Of a stretch of 13,070 nucleotides of DNA, positions 1-7,853 are shown piece by piece. Location: positions 1 through 13,070 of the forward strand of contig CADAXO010000033.1 of the NCBI GenBank assembly GCA_902791885.1, in the 5' to 3' direction. Each line of letters starts with the position of its first letter. The stretch's first letter is position 1. Source of the stretch: Oscillospiraceae bacterium. GTDB lineage: Bacteria > Bacillota_A > Clostridia > Saccharofermentanales > Saccharofermentanaceae. The position numbers were made by a program, and so were the translations under genes. Below the pieces are notes generated by a model, which had not been told where the DNA came from, made no database searches, and was given only the letters and a program-made list of their open reading frames with translations.

Positions 1-393
1 GAAGATGTAAGGTCTCAGGTAAAGTGTAGCGCCTGTTCCGTACGGAGGTACCCATGCTGCGTTAGCTGCAACTGTCTCCTTAACGGATCTTATGAACATC
101 TCCTCTGTAATCGGAGGAATCTCAAGTCTTACAGCTGAATCGTGAAGTCTCTGAGCATTAAGGTCGGGGCGGAAAGTAACGATCTTACCGTCCTTAGTCT
201 CATATGCCTTAAGGCCTTCGAAAACTGTCTGCGCATACTGAAGGACACCTGCGCACTCGCTCATGACGATCATGTCATCATCAACAAGAGCTCCGTCGTC
301 CCATGCGCCGTTTGTGTAGTTGGCTACGAAACGCTTATCGGTCTTTGTATAACCGAATGTCAGATTCGCCCAGTCAAGATTCTTCTTTTCCAT
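1..393 (-). CDS. ilvE: Branched-chain amino acid aminotransferase, N-terminal 131 residues (3' end outside window)
   Basis: Reading leftward from ATG at 393, the frame stays open to base 1 and encodes 131 residues. The product resembles fold-type IV PLP aminotransferases of the branched-chain class. It starts with a LDWANLTFGYTKTDKRF stretch and has the family-typical segment QTVFEGLKAY at about residues 55-64, followed by FRPDLNAQRL at 74-83 and LRPYIF at the edge. These enzymes exchange the amino group between Leu/Ile/Val and 2-oxoglutarate in the cytoplasm, the last step of branched-chain amino acid synthesis. The catalytic lysine lies in the missing part and cannot be checked. An AAGAAGG-like SD site (403-409) lies about 9 nt before the ATG. 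A perfect minus-strand TATAAT at 440-435 would give a leader of about 35 nt. The gene is divergent from the zinc-ribbon gene. Confidence 0.9.
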   Translation of the reverse strand, partial: MEKKNLDWANLTFGYTKTDKRFVANYTNGAWDDGALVDDDMIVMSECAGVLQYAQTVFEGLKAYETKDGKIVTFRPDLNAQRLHDSAVRLEIPPITEEMFIRSVKETVAANAAWVPPYGTGATLYLRPYIF

Positions 394-431
394 AATGAGA
401 AACCTTCTTTCACATTAGTCTTTTCGATTCA

Positions 432-470
432 ACAATTATAGCACTTAGACGGCCGATGTTGTATAATTGT
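432..470. promoter_or_regulatory. Mirror-image divergent promoter region (two -10 boxes in a 9-bp inverted repeat)
   Basis: The arms ACAATTATA (432-440) and TATAATTGT (462-470) are perfect inverted repeats separated by 21 bp. Each arm contains a consensus -10 box: TATAAT at 462-467 on the plus strand for the zinc-ribbon gene, and TATAAT at 440-435 on the minus strand for ilvE. Neither has a recognisable -35 at 16-18 bp; the hexamers there (439-444 and 463-458) match poorly. A TTGACA occurs on the minus strand at 473-468, but it is 27 bp from the minus -10 and probably not used as such. The arms may only be the two -10 boxes, or also an operator. Confidence 0.55.
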
Positions 471-496
471 CAATGGAATATTAGGAGGATAGAAAA

Positions 497-2086
497 ATGG
501 GAGAAAATGAAGAAAAAAACTTCACACCGCAAGACTTTTTAAACAACAACGGTTTCAAACCAAATGATCAGAACGACCCTTATAACCTGAAGACTCCGTT
601 CGGAAATCTCGACACCAAGAGCCCATTTAAATCAGCTGCACCCAATCCCTGGGATCAGACCGTATCAGATCCCTTCTCGGGCAATGCCAAGAAGTGCCCG
701 GGCTGCGGCTCCAACCTCATCTTCGACGTAGAGATCGGCTCACTTATCTGCCGTACCTGCGGCAATCTTTACGATGCCACAACGATGGAGATGAACGGAT
801 CTTTGGGAATTGAGACTCCCGAACAGGAATACGGAATCAACGATGAGATCGATTATCAGGATCAGGGCAACAAGGAGATCGTATGTAACTCATGCGGTTC
901 CCAGATCGTAACGGATGCCAATACGGCAGCGACCATCTGCCCTTTCTGCGGATCTCCTACACTCGTTACCAGAAGACTCACAAGACAGTTCAGACCTGAT
1001 GCCCTCATCCCCTTCACGATCACTAAGGAGCAGGCTAAGAAGGCTTACCACGATCATGTGACATCCGTCGCGCACGTTCCGAAGTCTTTCACAAGTCAGG
1101 CCACGATCGATAAGATAACCGGCATCTATGTCCCGTTCTGGCTCGTATCGGCTGACGTTAAGATGGACATCGGCGGCTGGACCCATACGATAATGGACGG
1201 AAGTTCGTTCTACGATCCCATGAAGCAGGAGAAGACACGTAAACACTCTGTCGATATCCCTGTCGACGGAACTGTCGAGTTCTCACTTCAGAATGTGCCT
1301 TTCGACGGTTCGAGGAAGATATCGGACAGACTCATGGAAGCATGCGAACCTTTCGATCTTACGAAGCTCGTACCCTATAATGCATCTTACCTTTCCGGAT
1401 GGCTCGCGGAGAAGTATGACACGCAGCCTAAGGATATGTATGAACGCATAAGAAAGAGACTCGACATATACTGTCACGAAGTTGCCGAGAAGGTAGAGTT
1501 CGAGGACTGTGATTCTTTCACTTACAACTCTGCATATTCGGGTATCTCGTACAAGAACTACAGAGTCCTTTACTGCCTCCTCCCGATCTGGTTCCTGAAC
1601 ATCAATTACGATGACAGAAGGTATCAGTTCGCCGTTAACGGACAGACGGGCGAAGTCTGCGGAGTAGTTCCCTACAGCAAGGTTTGGGAAGGCATAAGAG
1701 CCGGTGCAGAGAAGATCAACAACTTTAAACATTCGGCGAGCAGACTCACAAGAAGTGTTTTATATGTAACTCCGGGAGTTATATTCTTCCTGCTTCTTGC
1801 CATGGTAAGAACCAGAGCATTCGACTTTGAGGCATCGATGACGATCATTGTCATTTTGCTGATCCTTCTGGGATTCTCCTACCTGGGAGGCCTGGTCTTT
1901 CCTCCGATGATACTCTCATGGGAGAAAAAGCACATGAACAACTATGAATCGCATGATCCTCATTCGCTCGACAGGCGTCCGGATGTCTCGTTCTATTACG
2001 ACACCACGAAGAAGATTAAGGTTGCGAAGAAGCTTACACAGGGCGGCGAGAACGGTATCGTCATGCCCCGTGCATTCAAAGTCTGA
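497..2086 (+). CDS. Double zinc-ribbon (TFIIB-type) membrane protein of unknown function
   Basis: A 529-residue protein. The first 60 residues are Asn/Pro/Asp-rich and probably disordered. Two zinc ribbons follow, with CxxC pairs at Cys67/70 plus 85/88 and Cys130/133 plus 148/151. A long soluble region comes next and includes YVPFWLVSADV (211-221) and the segment PIWFLNINYDDRRYQFAVNG (363-382) followed by QTGEVCG, a pattern I associate with zinc-ribbon proteins annotated as 'TFIIB-type zinc ribbon-containing' in Firmicutes. Two hydrophobic helices (about 420-437 and 447-472) sit near the C-terminus, so the ribbons and body probably face the cytoplasm, anchored to the membrane. An AGGAGG site (483-488) lies 8 nt before the ATG. 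The phosphoesterase gene begins 8 bp after its stop, so the two are probably cotranscribed. Similar proteins have been annotated as replication or primosomal factors because of the ribbons, but nothing here shows that function. Confidence 0.85.
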   Translation: MGENEEKNFTPQDFLNNNGFKPNDQNDPYNLKTPFGNLDTKSPFKSAAPNPWDQTVSDPFSGNAKKCPGCGSNLIFDVEIGSLICRTCGNLYDATTMEMNGSLGIETPEQEYGINDEIDYQDQGNKEIVCNSCGSQIVTDANTAATICPFCGSPTLVTRRLTRQFRPDALIPFTITKEQAKKAYHDHVTSVAHVPKSFTSQATIDKITGIYVPFWLVSADVKMDIGGWTHTIMDGSSFYDPMKQEKTRKHSVDIPVDGTVEFSLQNVPFDGSRKISDRLMEACEPFDLTKLVPYNASYLSGWLAEKYDTQPKDMYERIRKRLDIYCHEVAEKVEFEDCDSFTYNSAYSGISYKNYRVLYCLLPIWFLNINYDDRRYQFAVNGQTGEVCGVVPYSKVWEGIRAGAEKINNFKHSASRLTRSVLYVTPGVIFFLLLAMVRTRAFDFEASMTIIVILLILLGFSYLGGLVFPPMILSWEKKHMNNYESHDPHSLDRRPDVSFYYDTTKKIKVAKKLTQGGENGIVMPRAFKV

Positions 2087-2094
2087 TACTTCCC

Positions 2095-2604
2095 ATGAAG
2101 ATCCTGATAATAAGCGACTCCCACGGAAGATCGGATCTTCTTTACAGAGTATCCTTACTTGAGAATCCCGATATGGTCATTCATCTGGGCGACCTTGAAG
2201 ACTCCGTGGATTCGGTCGCTTCCAAGCTGGGTTCACCTAAGATCCCCTGCACGTTCATAAGGGGCAACTGCGACTTCAGATCACAGGGGGAGCTTCAGGA
2301 CTGGGCCGTCTTCACTCTCAAGGGGCACCGCTTCTTCTGCACACACGGGCACATAGTCAACGTCAATTACGGACTCGACAGACTCGTATACACCGCCCTG
2401 GATAACAACTGTGATATCGCGCTTTACGGGCACACCCATGTTCCTTTCGACGGGTTCGAGGACAATGCTTTCGGAAGTCCCAAGATACATGTATTGAACC
2501 CCGGAAGCATAGCGCGTCCAAGGGGATCAAGCGAGAAGACCTACATGATAATGAACCTGAAAGATGACGGCGCTTACGAGGTGAAGCTTAAGTCGCTGCA
2601 CTGA
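2095..2604 (+). CDS. yfcE: YfcE/MJ0936-family metallophosphoesterase
   Basis: A compact 169-residue calcineurin-like phosphoesterase, the usual length for YfcE-type enzymes, which hydrolyse phosphodiesters with Mn2+ or similar metals in vitro; the physiological substrate is generally unknown. All metal-binding blocks are present in order: ISDSHG (Asp8, His10), HLGDLED (Asp33), RGNCD (Asn58), THGH (His84, His86) and YGHTHVP (His113, His115), followed by LNPGSIARPRG, which is typical of the family. The ATG is 8 nt after the stop of the zinc-ribbon gene. I see no SD site in that gap, so translation is probably coupled to the upstream gene. The last 17 bp, including the stop codon, overlap the 3' end of the oppositely directed transporter gene, and no terminator separates them. 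The gene symbol is by family resemblance only. Confidence 0.88.
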   Translation: MKILIISDSHGRSDLLYRVSLLENPDMVIHLGDLEDSVDSVASKLGSPKIPCTFIRGNCDFRSQGELQDWAVFTLKGHRFFCTHGHIVNVNYGLDRLVYTALDNNCDIALYGHTHVPFDGFEDNAFGSPKIHVLNPGSIARPRGSSEKTYMIMNLKDDGAYEVKLKSLH

Positions 2605-3475
2605 CGGCATCGTCTTCGTGCTTCAGGTTCCAATACCATCTGAAGACAGCCATTCCGATGATTATTATGTAACCCGCGACGCTTAAAAGCTCCGGCACTT
2701 CCGCGAGGAAAACGATACCGAGCAAGGCCGAGAAGACCACCTGTGTATTGTCGAAGACTCCGATCTTCCTCGCAGGTGCGAACTTATACGCAGATGTTAT
2801 CGAGAACTGTGCTATGGCAGCAAATACTCCGGCCATAATAAGGAACGCGAGCTGCCACCACTCCATGGGCTTGAAGTTGAAGATCATGAAAGGCGCCGAC
2901 AGCATACAGGAGAATATGGAGAAGCACAGAACGATAATGGACGTCCTCTCTCCTTTCCTGCCCAGAAGCCTTATAAAAGTATATGCGATACCGGCTCCGG
3001 CTCCTCCCCAGATCCCGCACAGCGCAGGGATCATGCTCATGTCTCCCGAAGGACGCGCGATAAGGATGACTCCCATGAAAGCTACAACGGTAGTCATGAT
3101 ATCTATCTTTGTGGGCTTCTCCTTAAGTATGGGGATGGAAGCGATTATCGCGAAAAAAGGCGACAGCTTGTTAAGCATATTGGCGTCAGCCAAAGGCAGG
3201 TGGTCGATCGCGTAGAAATTACAAAGAAGACCCGTCGTGCCGAAAAGGCATCGAAGGAAGATAAACCTGAAGCACCCTTTCTTGATCTTGAACTTATCCT
3301 CGGAACGTATAAGCGTAAAGCAGGCAATGACCGCAGCAAAAGCGTTACGGAAGAATGCCTTCTCCATTGTCGGAACATCGCCCGACAGTCTTACGAAAAA
3401 TGTCATAAGTGCAAAGCCCAAAGCAGCTACAAGAATGCATGCTATGCCTTTGGCGTCGTTGTTTCTGAACTTCAT
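2588..3475 (-). CDS. EamA/DMT-superfamily membrane transporter
   Basis: A 295-residue, very hydrophobic protein with about ten membrane helices in two similar halves. The first helix (about 9-28, ending MTFFVRLSG) and the following segment VPTMEKAFFRNAFAAVIA match the start of EamA domains; a second repeat begins near the middle (LCGIWGGAGAGIAYTFIRLL). It ends in a short charged tail. Such drug/metabolite transporters move small metabolites across the cytoplasmic membrane, but the substrate cannot be read from the sequence. The SD site AAGGG (3485-3481) lies 5 nt before the ATG and abuts the stop codon (3488-3486) of the upstream DUF4236 gene. The two start and stop codons are 10 bp apart, so they are probably cotranscribed and coupled. 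The stop overlaps the phosphoesterase gene on the other strand by 17 bp. Confidence 0.9.
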   Translation of the reverse strand: MKFRNNDAKGIACILVAALGFALMTFFVRLSGDVPTMEKAFFRNAFAAVIACFTLIRSEDKFKIKKGCFRFIFLRCLFGTTGLLCNFYAIDHLPLADANMLNKLSPFFAIIASIPILKEKPTKIDIMTTVVAFMGVILIARPSGDMSMIPALCGIWGGAGAGIAYTFIRLLGRKGERTSIIVLCFSIFSCMLSAPFMIFNFKPMEWWQLAFLIMAGVFAAIAQFSITSAYKFAPARKIGVFDNTQVVFSALLGIVFLAEVPELLSVAGYIIIIGMAVFRWYWNLKHEDDAVSAAT

Positions 3476-3485
3476 CCTTTCCCTT

Positions 3486-4487
3486 TTACCAGGGCAGTAT
3501 CCTCTCTACAGCCTTAAAGCCCGTTGTCTTGGCGAACTTCATGTTGTGATTAAAGCCCGTAAGCGCATCGGAAGGATCGATCATCTGCATGTTGAGAGCC
3601 TGCAGCTTGTTCCTTTCGAACTCAGCCGATACAAGCGTAACTTCATCTATATGACCGGTAGCGGTGTTGAGAACATCGTCAACAGCGTGAACATAGACCT
3701 TCTCGACAGGAAGGAGTGCGAAAGAGTCGCGTGCAACTCTTATCATGGTACTGCAGATATAATCCTGCATGAGAGCATAGTAGTTGGTCTTGCTCATCTC
3801 TTTCTCGCTTAACTCACCGCTAGCCTTAACCGATAACTCAGTCTTCGGCACAACTTCCTCGGATCTTACATGAAACTCAACCTCGAGAACCTCGGGATTG
3901 TCGGTGCCGACTTCAAAAGAAGAACCGTACTCAAGAAGATCATCGTAAGGTCTTACGACACTTATGACTTCCAGATAAGCATCGGTATCGCCTGCCACGA
4001 TCCTGTCGGAGAACTGCTTTAATTCCTCCCACTCCCTGTAAGTCTCACTGCCCTTAACAATATTTGTGGGGATCTCGCCCTTGTTAAGGCCGATCCAGTC
4101 AATAGAACCGTCCGTTGCCTTATGAACTGACTTAATGGAATTCACATAGTTCTCGTACTCGGCGACCTTCGCGGTATTCTCCTCAAGCAAAGCCTGCTTC
4201 TCCTGCTCTTTCGCAGCAGCTGCAGCAGCCTTCTCCTCAGAAGCCTTGGTCTGGGCCTTTCCTGCCGACTTAGCCTTGTCTCCTGACTTGCCGAGCTTCT
4301 TCAGATCGTAGCTCTTCTTATAGTAAACGCCTGTTCCGGGGATGCCGACGCTGGTTGTGGACTTTCCTGTAGCGCTGATCGTCTCACGCAGACCGTTCTT
4401 GCCGAAGCTTATGCTGGGGCCGCTCTTGCTGAGGTTGATCTTGACGCCGGGCGCTATCGTGATGCTCTTTCTGAAACAAAGACCCAT
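3486..4487 (-). CDS. DUF4236 domain protein with Ala/Lys-rich linker and uncharacterised C-terminal region
   Basis: A 333-residue protein. Residues 1-55 are a typical DUF4236 domain: FRKSITIAPGVKINLSKSGP, then a glycine- and serine-rich stretch ending VGIPGTGVYY. The role of this domain is unknown. Residues 61-107 are rich in Lys, Ala, Glu and Gln and probably form a flexible or coiled-coil linker. The remaining 220 residues look globular, contain no motif I can assign, and end with PSDALTGFNHNMKFAKTTGF near the C-terminus. There is no signal peptide or membrane helix. The start is supported by GGAGGTG (4498-4492), 4 nt before the ATG. The transporter gene follows 10 bp downstream. The 5' side is a 106-bp divergent gap shared with the Sel1-repeat gene. 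Confidence 0.85.
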   Translation of the reverse strand: MGLCFRKSITIAPGVKINLSKSGPSISFGKNGLRETISATGKSTTSVGIPGTGVYYKKSYDLKKLGKSGDKAKSAGKAQTKASEEKAAAAAAKEQEKQALLEENTAKVAEYENYVNSIKSVHKATDGSIDWIGLNKGEIPTNIVKGSETYREWEELKQFSDRIVAGDTDAYLEVISVVRPYDDLLEYGSSFEVGTDNPEVLEVEFHVRSEEVVPKTELSVKASGELSEKEMSKTNYYALMQDYICSTMIRVARDSFALLPVEKVYVHAVDDVLNTATGHIDEVTLVSAEFERNKLQALNMQMIDPSDALTGFNHNMKFAKTTGFKAVERILPW

Positions 4488-4593
4488 GTTCCACCTCCGA
4501 AGTACATGTAATACAAAATTAACTTAATACACAGCTATTTTACTACACGACAGAAAGTTAAAAAGGTAAAATTTATTAGAGAAAGGAAGTTTT
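4488..4593. promoter_or_regulatory. AT-rich divergent intergenic region, promoters not resolved
   Basis: This 106-bp gap must hold the promoters for both the leftward DUF4236 unit and the rightward Sel1/LysR unit. TAAAAT at 4567-4572 (plus) and TAAAAT at 4542-4537 (minus) could be -10 boxes, but neither has a convincing -35 at the usual distance. No clear palindrome of the LysR T-N11-A type stands out. AAAGGAAG (4582-4589) is the SD site of the Sel1-repeat gene. Confidence 0.35.
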
Positions 4594-6195
4594 ATGGAAG
4601 ATAAACTGCGCATAATCAAGGTCAGCGAGAACTCACTCGAGGCATTCGCGACATATGACAACGATTTTTACGACATAACGCTCCTTCCTTTGGCTGCAAC
4701 AAATAATATCATCATAAAGTGCGATGCAGACAGACGTTTCACACTGGATGACATGGCACTTGTATTAGAGAAGATCATCATCAACAAGACCGATGCGGCC
4801 GTCTTTTTCTTTACCTGGTTTGACCCTTTGATACTTCATTTCTACGATGTTCTGAAGCTTAACGAATTGTTCGGGGACATCCCCGCCGCCATAGACGCTT
4901 ACAGGCTCACGATGATGCCTCAGACGGACGACGATCTTCTTAAGTGGATCATAGCCCATATACTTAAGCTTTTCAGAGATATGTCGCTTATCAAGGTTCA
5001 CATGCCCGTGTCCGAATACATCGGAGCGGAAGAGCTTCTGCGCATGATAGATCTTCAGAACGAAGAGGATATGCTGCCCATCGAGGACAGGCATTACATA
5101 AGCGAGCTTAAAGACGACTTCATCCACGAGCTCGACAACGACCTTATCCTCAAGGACGCCGACAGATTCACAAAGAAGCTTTTCGCAAGGTACGTCAACG
5201 AGCTTTGCGACGAGAACAACTTCAATGCGTTAAGGATCAAGGGCTTCGCCTGCCTCGGCGGAAACTCCGTGTTTAAATGCGACTACAAGGAAGCTGCCAG
5301 ATGCATGGAGCTCTTATGGCGCGAGGGAAGCTTCGGCTATGCCGCGAACACCTTAGGCTTCATGTGCCTTGAAGGCCGCCTTACTGACGGCAGGCCGGAT
5401 CTTGCGCAGGCATTCAGGTACTTCTCCATAGGACACTCATTCGGTATTTCGGAGTCCACTTTCAAACTCGCGGAAATGTACATGGACGGGGTATATGTGG
5501 CCAAGAACCTCGAAATGGCAGCGACCCTCATCGAGCGTGTTTATATCGACACCAGGATAAGGTTCGAACAGGAAGACTTCGACACCTCCTTCGCTGAAGC
5601 CTGCATGTATATGGGCAAACTTCAGTACAAAATATATAAAGAGAATCCCGAGAGCTTCGAATTCATGAAGGAACAGGCTCTCGACTTCTACCTCCAGGCG
5701 AGCTTCGCACTGCAGTTAAGATCGCAGTTCGGTCTGTCATCCGGTGACAGAAAACTTAAGGAGACGATCGAGAATACTATCAGCGAACTCATTGCCGGAA
5801 TGAGGATATACAAGACATCCTTTAAGAGCGGCTACCCCGGGCCTCTCAAGGATTTTCTGACATACCGTCCTTACGGGATCTATCAGTTGGAACTTAAGAA
5901 GCTGAAGAACGACAGGATCCGCATAACCGTAAACCGTCTGACCAACAGAGTCGAGAACGAACCTGCCCTGACGCTTCTTACATACAGAGAATTTTGCTGT
6001 TGTGCATTAACGGATACGATCACATTAACGGCAAATAATGCCGAGCTTATAAGCAGGACCCCGGACCCCGATGTAATGTTCGATGACATATCGATAGATT
6101 CGGCGCCCGGAGGAGGAATGACCATAAGGTTCTTCCACGGAAGAAAAGAACTGACAATGATAAAAGCGGAGAGTTTTACAATAAACAGGCCTTGA
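4594..6195 (+). CDS. Sel1-like/TPR-type repeat protein with uncharacterised N- and C-terminal domains
   Basis: A 533-residue soluble protein with no signal peptide or membrane helix. Residues 1-200 are acidic and unassigned. Residues about 212-385 form helical repeats of the Sel1-like kind, with signatures such as AANTLGFMCLEG (250-261) with AQAFRYFSIG (271-280), and STFKLAEMYMDGVYVAKNLE (288-307) with AATLIERV; these usually serve protein-protein interaction. From about 405 to the end the sequence is rich in beta-strand-forming residues (YQLELKKL, RIRITVNRL, GGGMTIRFFHG) and matches nothing I recognise. It includes three consecutive cysteines at 468-470. The AAAGGAAG site (4582-4589) supports the ATG. 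The LysR gene starts 22 bp after the stop, so they probably share a transcript. Confidence 0.75.
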   Translation: MEDKLRIIKVSENSLEAFATYDNDFYDITLLPLAATNNIIIKCDADRRFTLDDMALVLEKIIINKTDAAVFFFTWFDPLILHFYDVLKLNELFGDIPAAIDAYRLTMMPQTDDDLLKWIIAHILKLFRDMSLIKVHMPVSEYIGAEELLRMIDLQNEEDMLPIEDRHYISELKDDFIHELDNDLILKDADRFTKKLFARYVNELCDENNFNALRIKGFACLGGNSVFKCDYKEAARCMELLWREGSFGYAANTLGFMCLEGRLTDGRPDLAQAFRYFSIGHSFGISESTFKLAEMYMDGVYVAKNLEMAATLIERVYIDTRIRFEQEDFDTSFAEACMYMGKLQYKIYKENPESFEFMKEQALDFYLQASFALQLRSQFGLSSGDRKLKETIENTISELIAGMRIYKTSFKSGYPGPLKDFLTYRPYGIYQLELKKLKNDRIRITVNRLTNRVENEPALTLLTYREFCCCALTDTITLTANNAELISRTPDPDVMFDDISIDSAPGGGMTIRFFHGRKELTMIKAESFTINRP

Positions 6196-6217
6196 TCGAT
6201 GTTCCGGAGGACGGAGG

Positions 6218-7081
6218 ATGACGGAAGAGGGTTGGGAAATATTCAGTTTGGTTGCCGAATGCGGAAGCAACTCAGAAGCTGCGAGGATCCTCCACATATC
6301 GCAGTCAAGCGTATCAAGGGCAATTACCAGGCTCGAGAATAAGTACAACACCAAGCTTCTTAACCGCGACACCACGCCTTTCTCCCTCACCAAAAGCGGC
6401 GCATTCCTAAAGGACCGCATCGACCGCGGAATGAGCATATCCCAGCAGCTTACGAGGTTTATACAGGAACAGAATTCCGAACAGATAAGGATAGGTTATG
6501 CATTTCCCGTCTCGTGGCATCTTATAGCGACCTACGTACTTAAGATCAAGCAGACCAATCCCGGGATAAGGATCATCGTTTATCAGGAAGACAAGTTCAG
6601 ATTAAGATATCTTCTTTCGGAGGGGCAGCTCGATCTTGCCGTTCTCCCCGATAAACTCTGCCTCAGCGAATACAGGATAATCGAGACCATAAGCGATCTT
6701 GACTGGGGCGTGGCTGCGCCTTGCGGAGTTCCCATATCCGACAAGAAATATGTGGAGCCCGAAGATCTTACTGACCTTCCGCTGCTGATTCCCGTCGAAC
6801 TTACATGCGCCGATGCCATCGCGGAATGGTACGGTGACAGAAGCATGATACGCAACGCCGACACATACAACAACATGGAAACAATGACGGGACTTATAAA
6901 CAACGGATTCGGATACGGATTTGTTCCGAAGATCGAGCAGAGTATTCTGAATAAACATGATATCTCGGTACACGTTTGTTATCCGAGGATAGTGACAACC
7001 GTCTACGTCTATACAAGAGTCGTGAATGACGGCTCCGACGTCTTAAGAAGGCTCCTTGATCCTTACAAGAAGATCAGATAA
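6218..7081 (+). CDS. LysR-family transcriptional regulator
   Basis: A 287-residue regulator, close to the family's usual 290-300. The N-terminal winged helix-turn-helix is clear at about residues 5-65: the helices around NSEAARILHISQSSVSRAIT (18-37) with RLENKYNTKLLNRD following. The rest (about 88-287) fits the type 2 periplasmic-binding-like effector domain, starting EQIRIGYAF. These proteins bind DNA as dimers or tetramers and respond to a small molecule, unknown here. Two GGAGG sequences precede the ATG; the one at 6206-6210 is at a normal 7-nt spacing, while the one at 6213-6217 directly touches the start. It follows the Sel1-repeat gene by 22 bp, unlike the common layout where LysR genes diverge from their targets. 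Its last 8 bp overlap the 3' end of the HAD phosphatase gene on the other strand. Confidence 0.92.
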   Translation: MTEEGWEIFSLVAECGSNSEAARILHISQSSVSRAITRLENKYNTKLLNRDTTPFSLTKSGAFLKDRIDRGMSISQQLTRFIQEQNSEQIRIGYAFPVSWHLIATYVLKIKQTNPGIRIIVYQEDKFRLRYLLSEGQLDLAVLPDKLCLSEYRIIETISDLDWGVAAPCGVPISDKKYVEPEDLTDLPLLIPVELTCADAIAEWYGDRSMIRNADTYNNMETMTGLINNGFGYGFVPKIEQSILNKHDISVHVCYPRIVTTVYVYTRVVNDGSDVLRRLLDPYKKIR

Positions 7082-7853
7082 GCCCAAGGTGTTTTAACGC
7101 ATTCATTACGCCGTCTTCGTGAAGCGCTGTGGTGACGTGGTCAGCTGCTCTTTTCGCAGGCTCGGCGCCGTTGCCCATGGCTACGGAGAATCCGGCAGCC
7201 CCGAACATGTCTACATCGTTAGCCCCGTCCCCTATCGCCACGGTATCCTTTATGTCTATATTCTTAAGTTCGCAGAGCTTGTGCATACCCGTGCCTTTCG
7301 AGAAGCCCTTCGGCACCATCTCCACAACGACATCGTTATGCTCAATGAAGTCGTAGTGATCCTGAAGTTCCCTGTAGCACGACAGTTTGTCGCATCCTGT
7401 GGAATCGCACGAGAGCTTGGATATGATCCACTTCCCGTATTCACCGCTTATGGACCTGCGCCTTTGCCCTATATCATTCATAACCTTGATGCCGTAAGGA
7501 TCATCCTTGAATTCATCGTAGTCCATGTAAAGGTACTCGGGTCCTTCAAGGATAGCGCGGAAACCGTAGCGGCGCACGGTATCTACGGTAAACACAGCAA
7601 GGTCCCGCGGGATGATATGCTCGAACAGAACTTCCCCGCCTGCTTCAACACGCGTGCCCAAACCTGCAACAATACCGTCAAACCCGAGATCAAGAAGATC
7701 AGGCTTGGTTATATAGCCCCTGGTCCTTCCCGTGCATATATAGGCCTTGTGGCCGTTGGCTTTAAGGAGTTTGATCGCAGTTACAGTCGACTCCGGGATC
7801 ACGCTCGTGTAGTCCCAGAGAGTTCCGTCTATGTCGAAGAAGACGTGTTTCAA
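7074..7853 (-). CDS. HAD-superfamily IIB (Cof-type) phosphatase
   Basis: A 259-residue phosphatase of HAD subclass IIB. All motifs are visible: motif I DIDGT with nucleophile Asp7 and acid/base Asp9; motif II CTGR with Thr41; motif III Lys186 in GFSKGTGM; motif IV AIGDGANDVDM with Asp209 and Asp213. The cap domain lies between motifs II and III. Family members dephosphorylate sugar phosphates, PLP, FMN and similar small molecules; the substrate cannot be read here. The start codon is TTG (7853-7851), overlapping the stop of the upstream GGDEF/EAL gene in the 4-nt string TTGA. The site GAGGA (7864-7860), 6 nt upstream, supports it, and motif I begins only six residues later, as usual. It is the last gene of the nrdD operon. 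Its stop overlaps the LysR gene by 8 bp, and no terminator is apparent. Confidence 0.9.
   Translation of the reverse strand: MKHVFFDIDGTLWDYTSVIPESTVTAIKLLKANGHKAYICTGRTRGYITKPDLLDLGFDGIVAGLGTRVEAGGEVLFEHIIPRDLAVFTVDTVRRYGFRAILEGPEYLYMDYDEFKDDPYGIKVMNDIGQRRRSISGEYGKWIISKLSCDSTGCDKLSCYRELQDHYDFIEHNDVVVEMVPKGFSKGTGMHKLCELKNIDIKDTVAIGDGANDVDMFGAAGFSVAMGNGAEPAKRAADHVTTALHEDGVMNALKHLGLI

Noticed and set aside
142..441. 99-codon plus-strand frame at the left edge
   Set aside because: It is opposite the well-supported ilvE reading frame.
468..473. Minus-strand TTGACA as -35 of ilvE
   Set aside because: It is 27 bp from the minus-strand TATAAT, far beyond the usual 16-18 bp.
2621..2645. CTTCAG/CTGAAG inverted repeat after the phosphoesterase gene
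   Set aside because: A 6-bp arm with a 13-nt loop, inside the transporter gene, with no T-tract; probably chance.
7048..7064. Weak AAGG/CCTT stem as terminator of the nrdD operon
   Set aside because: Only four base pairs, inside the LysR gene and without a T-tract.
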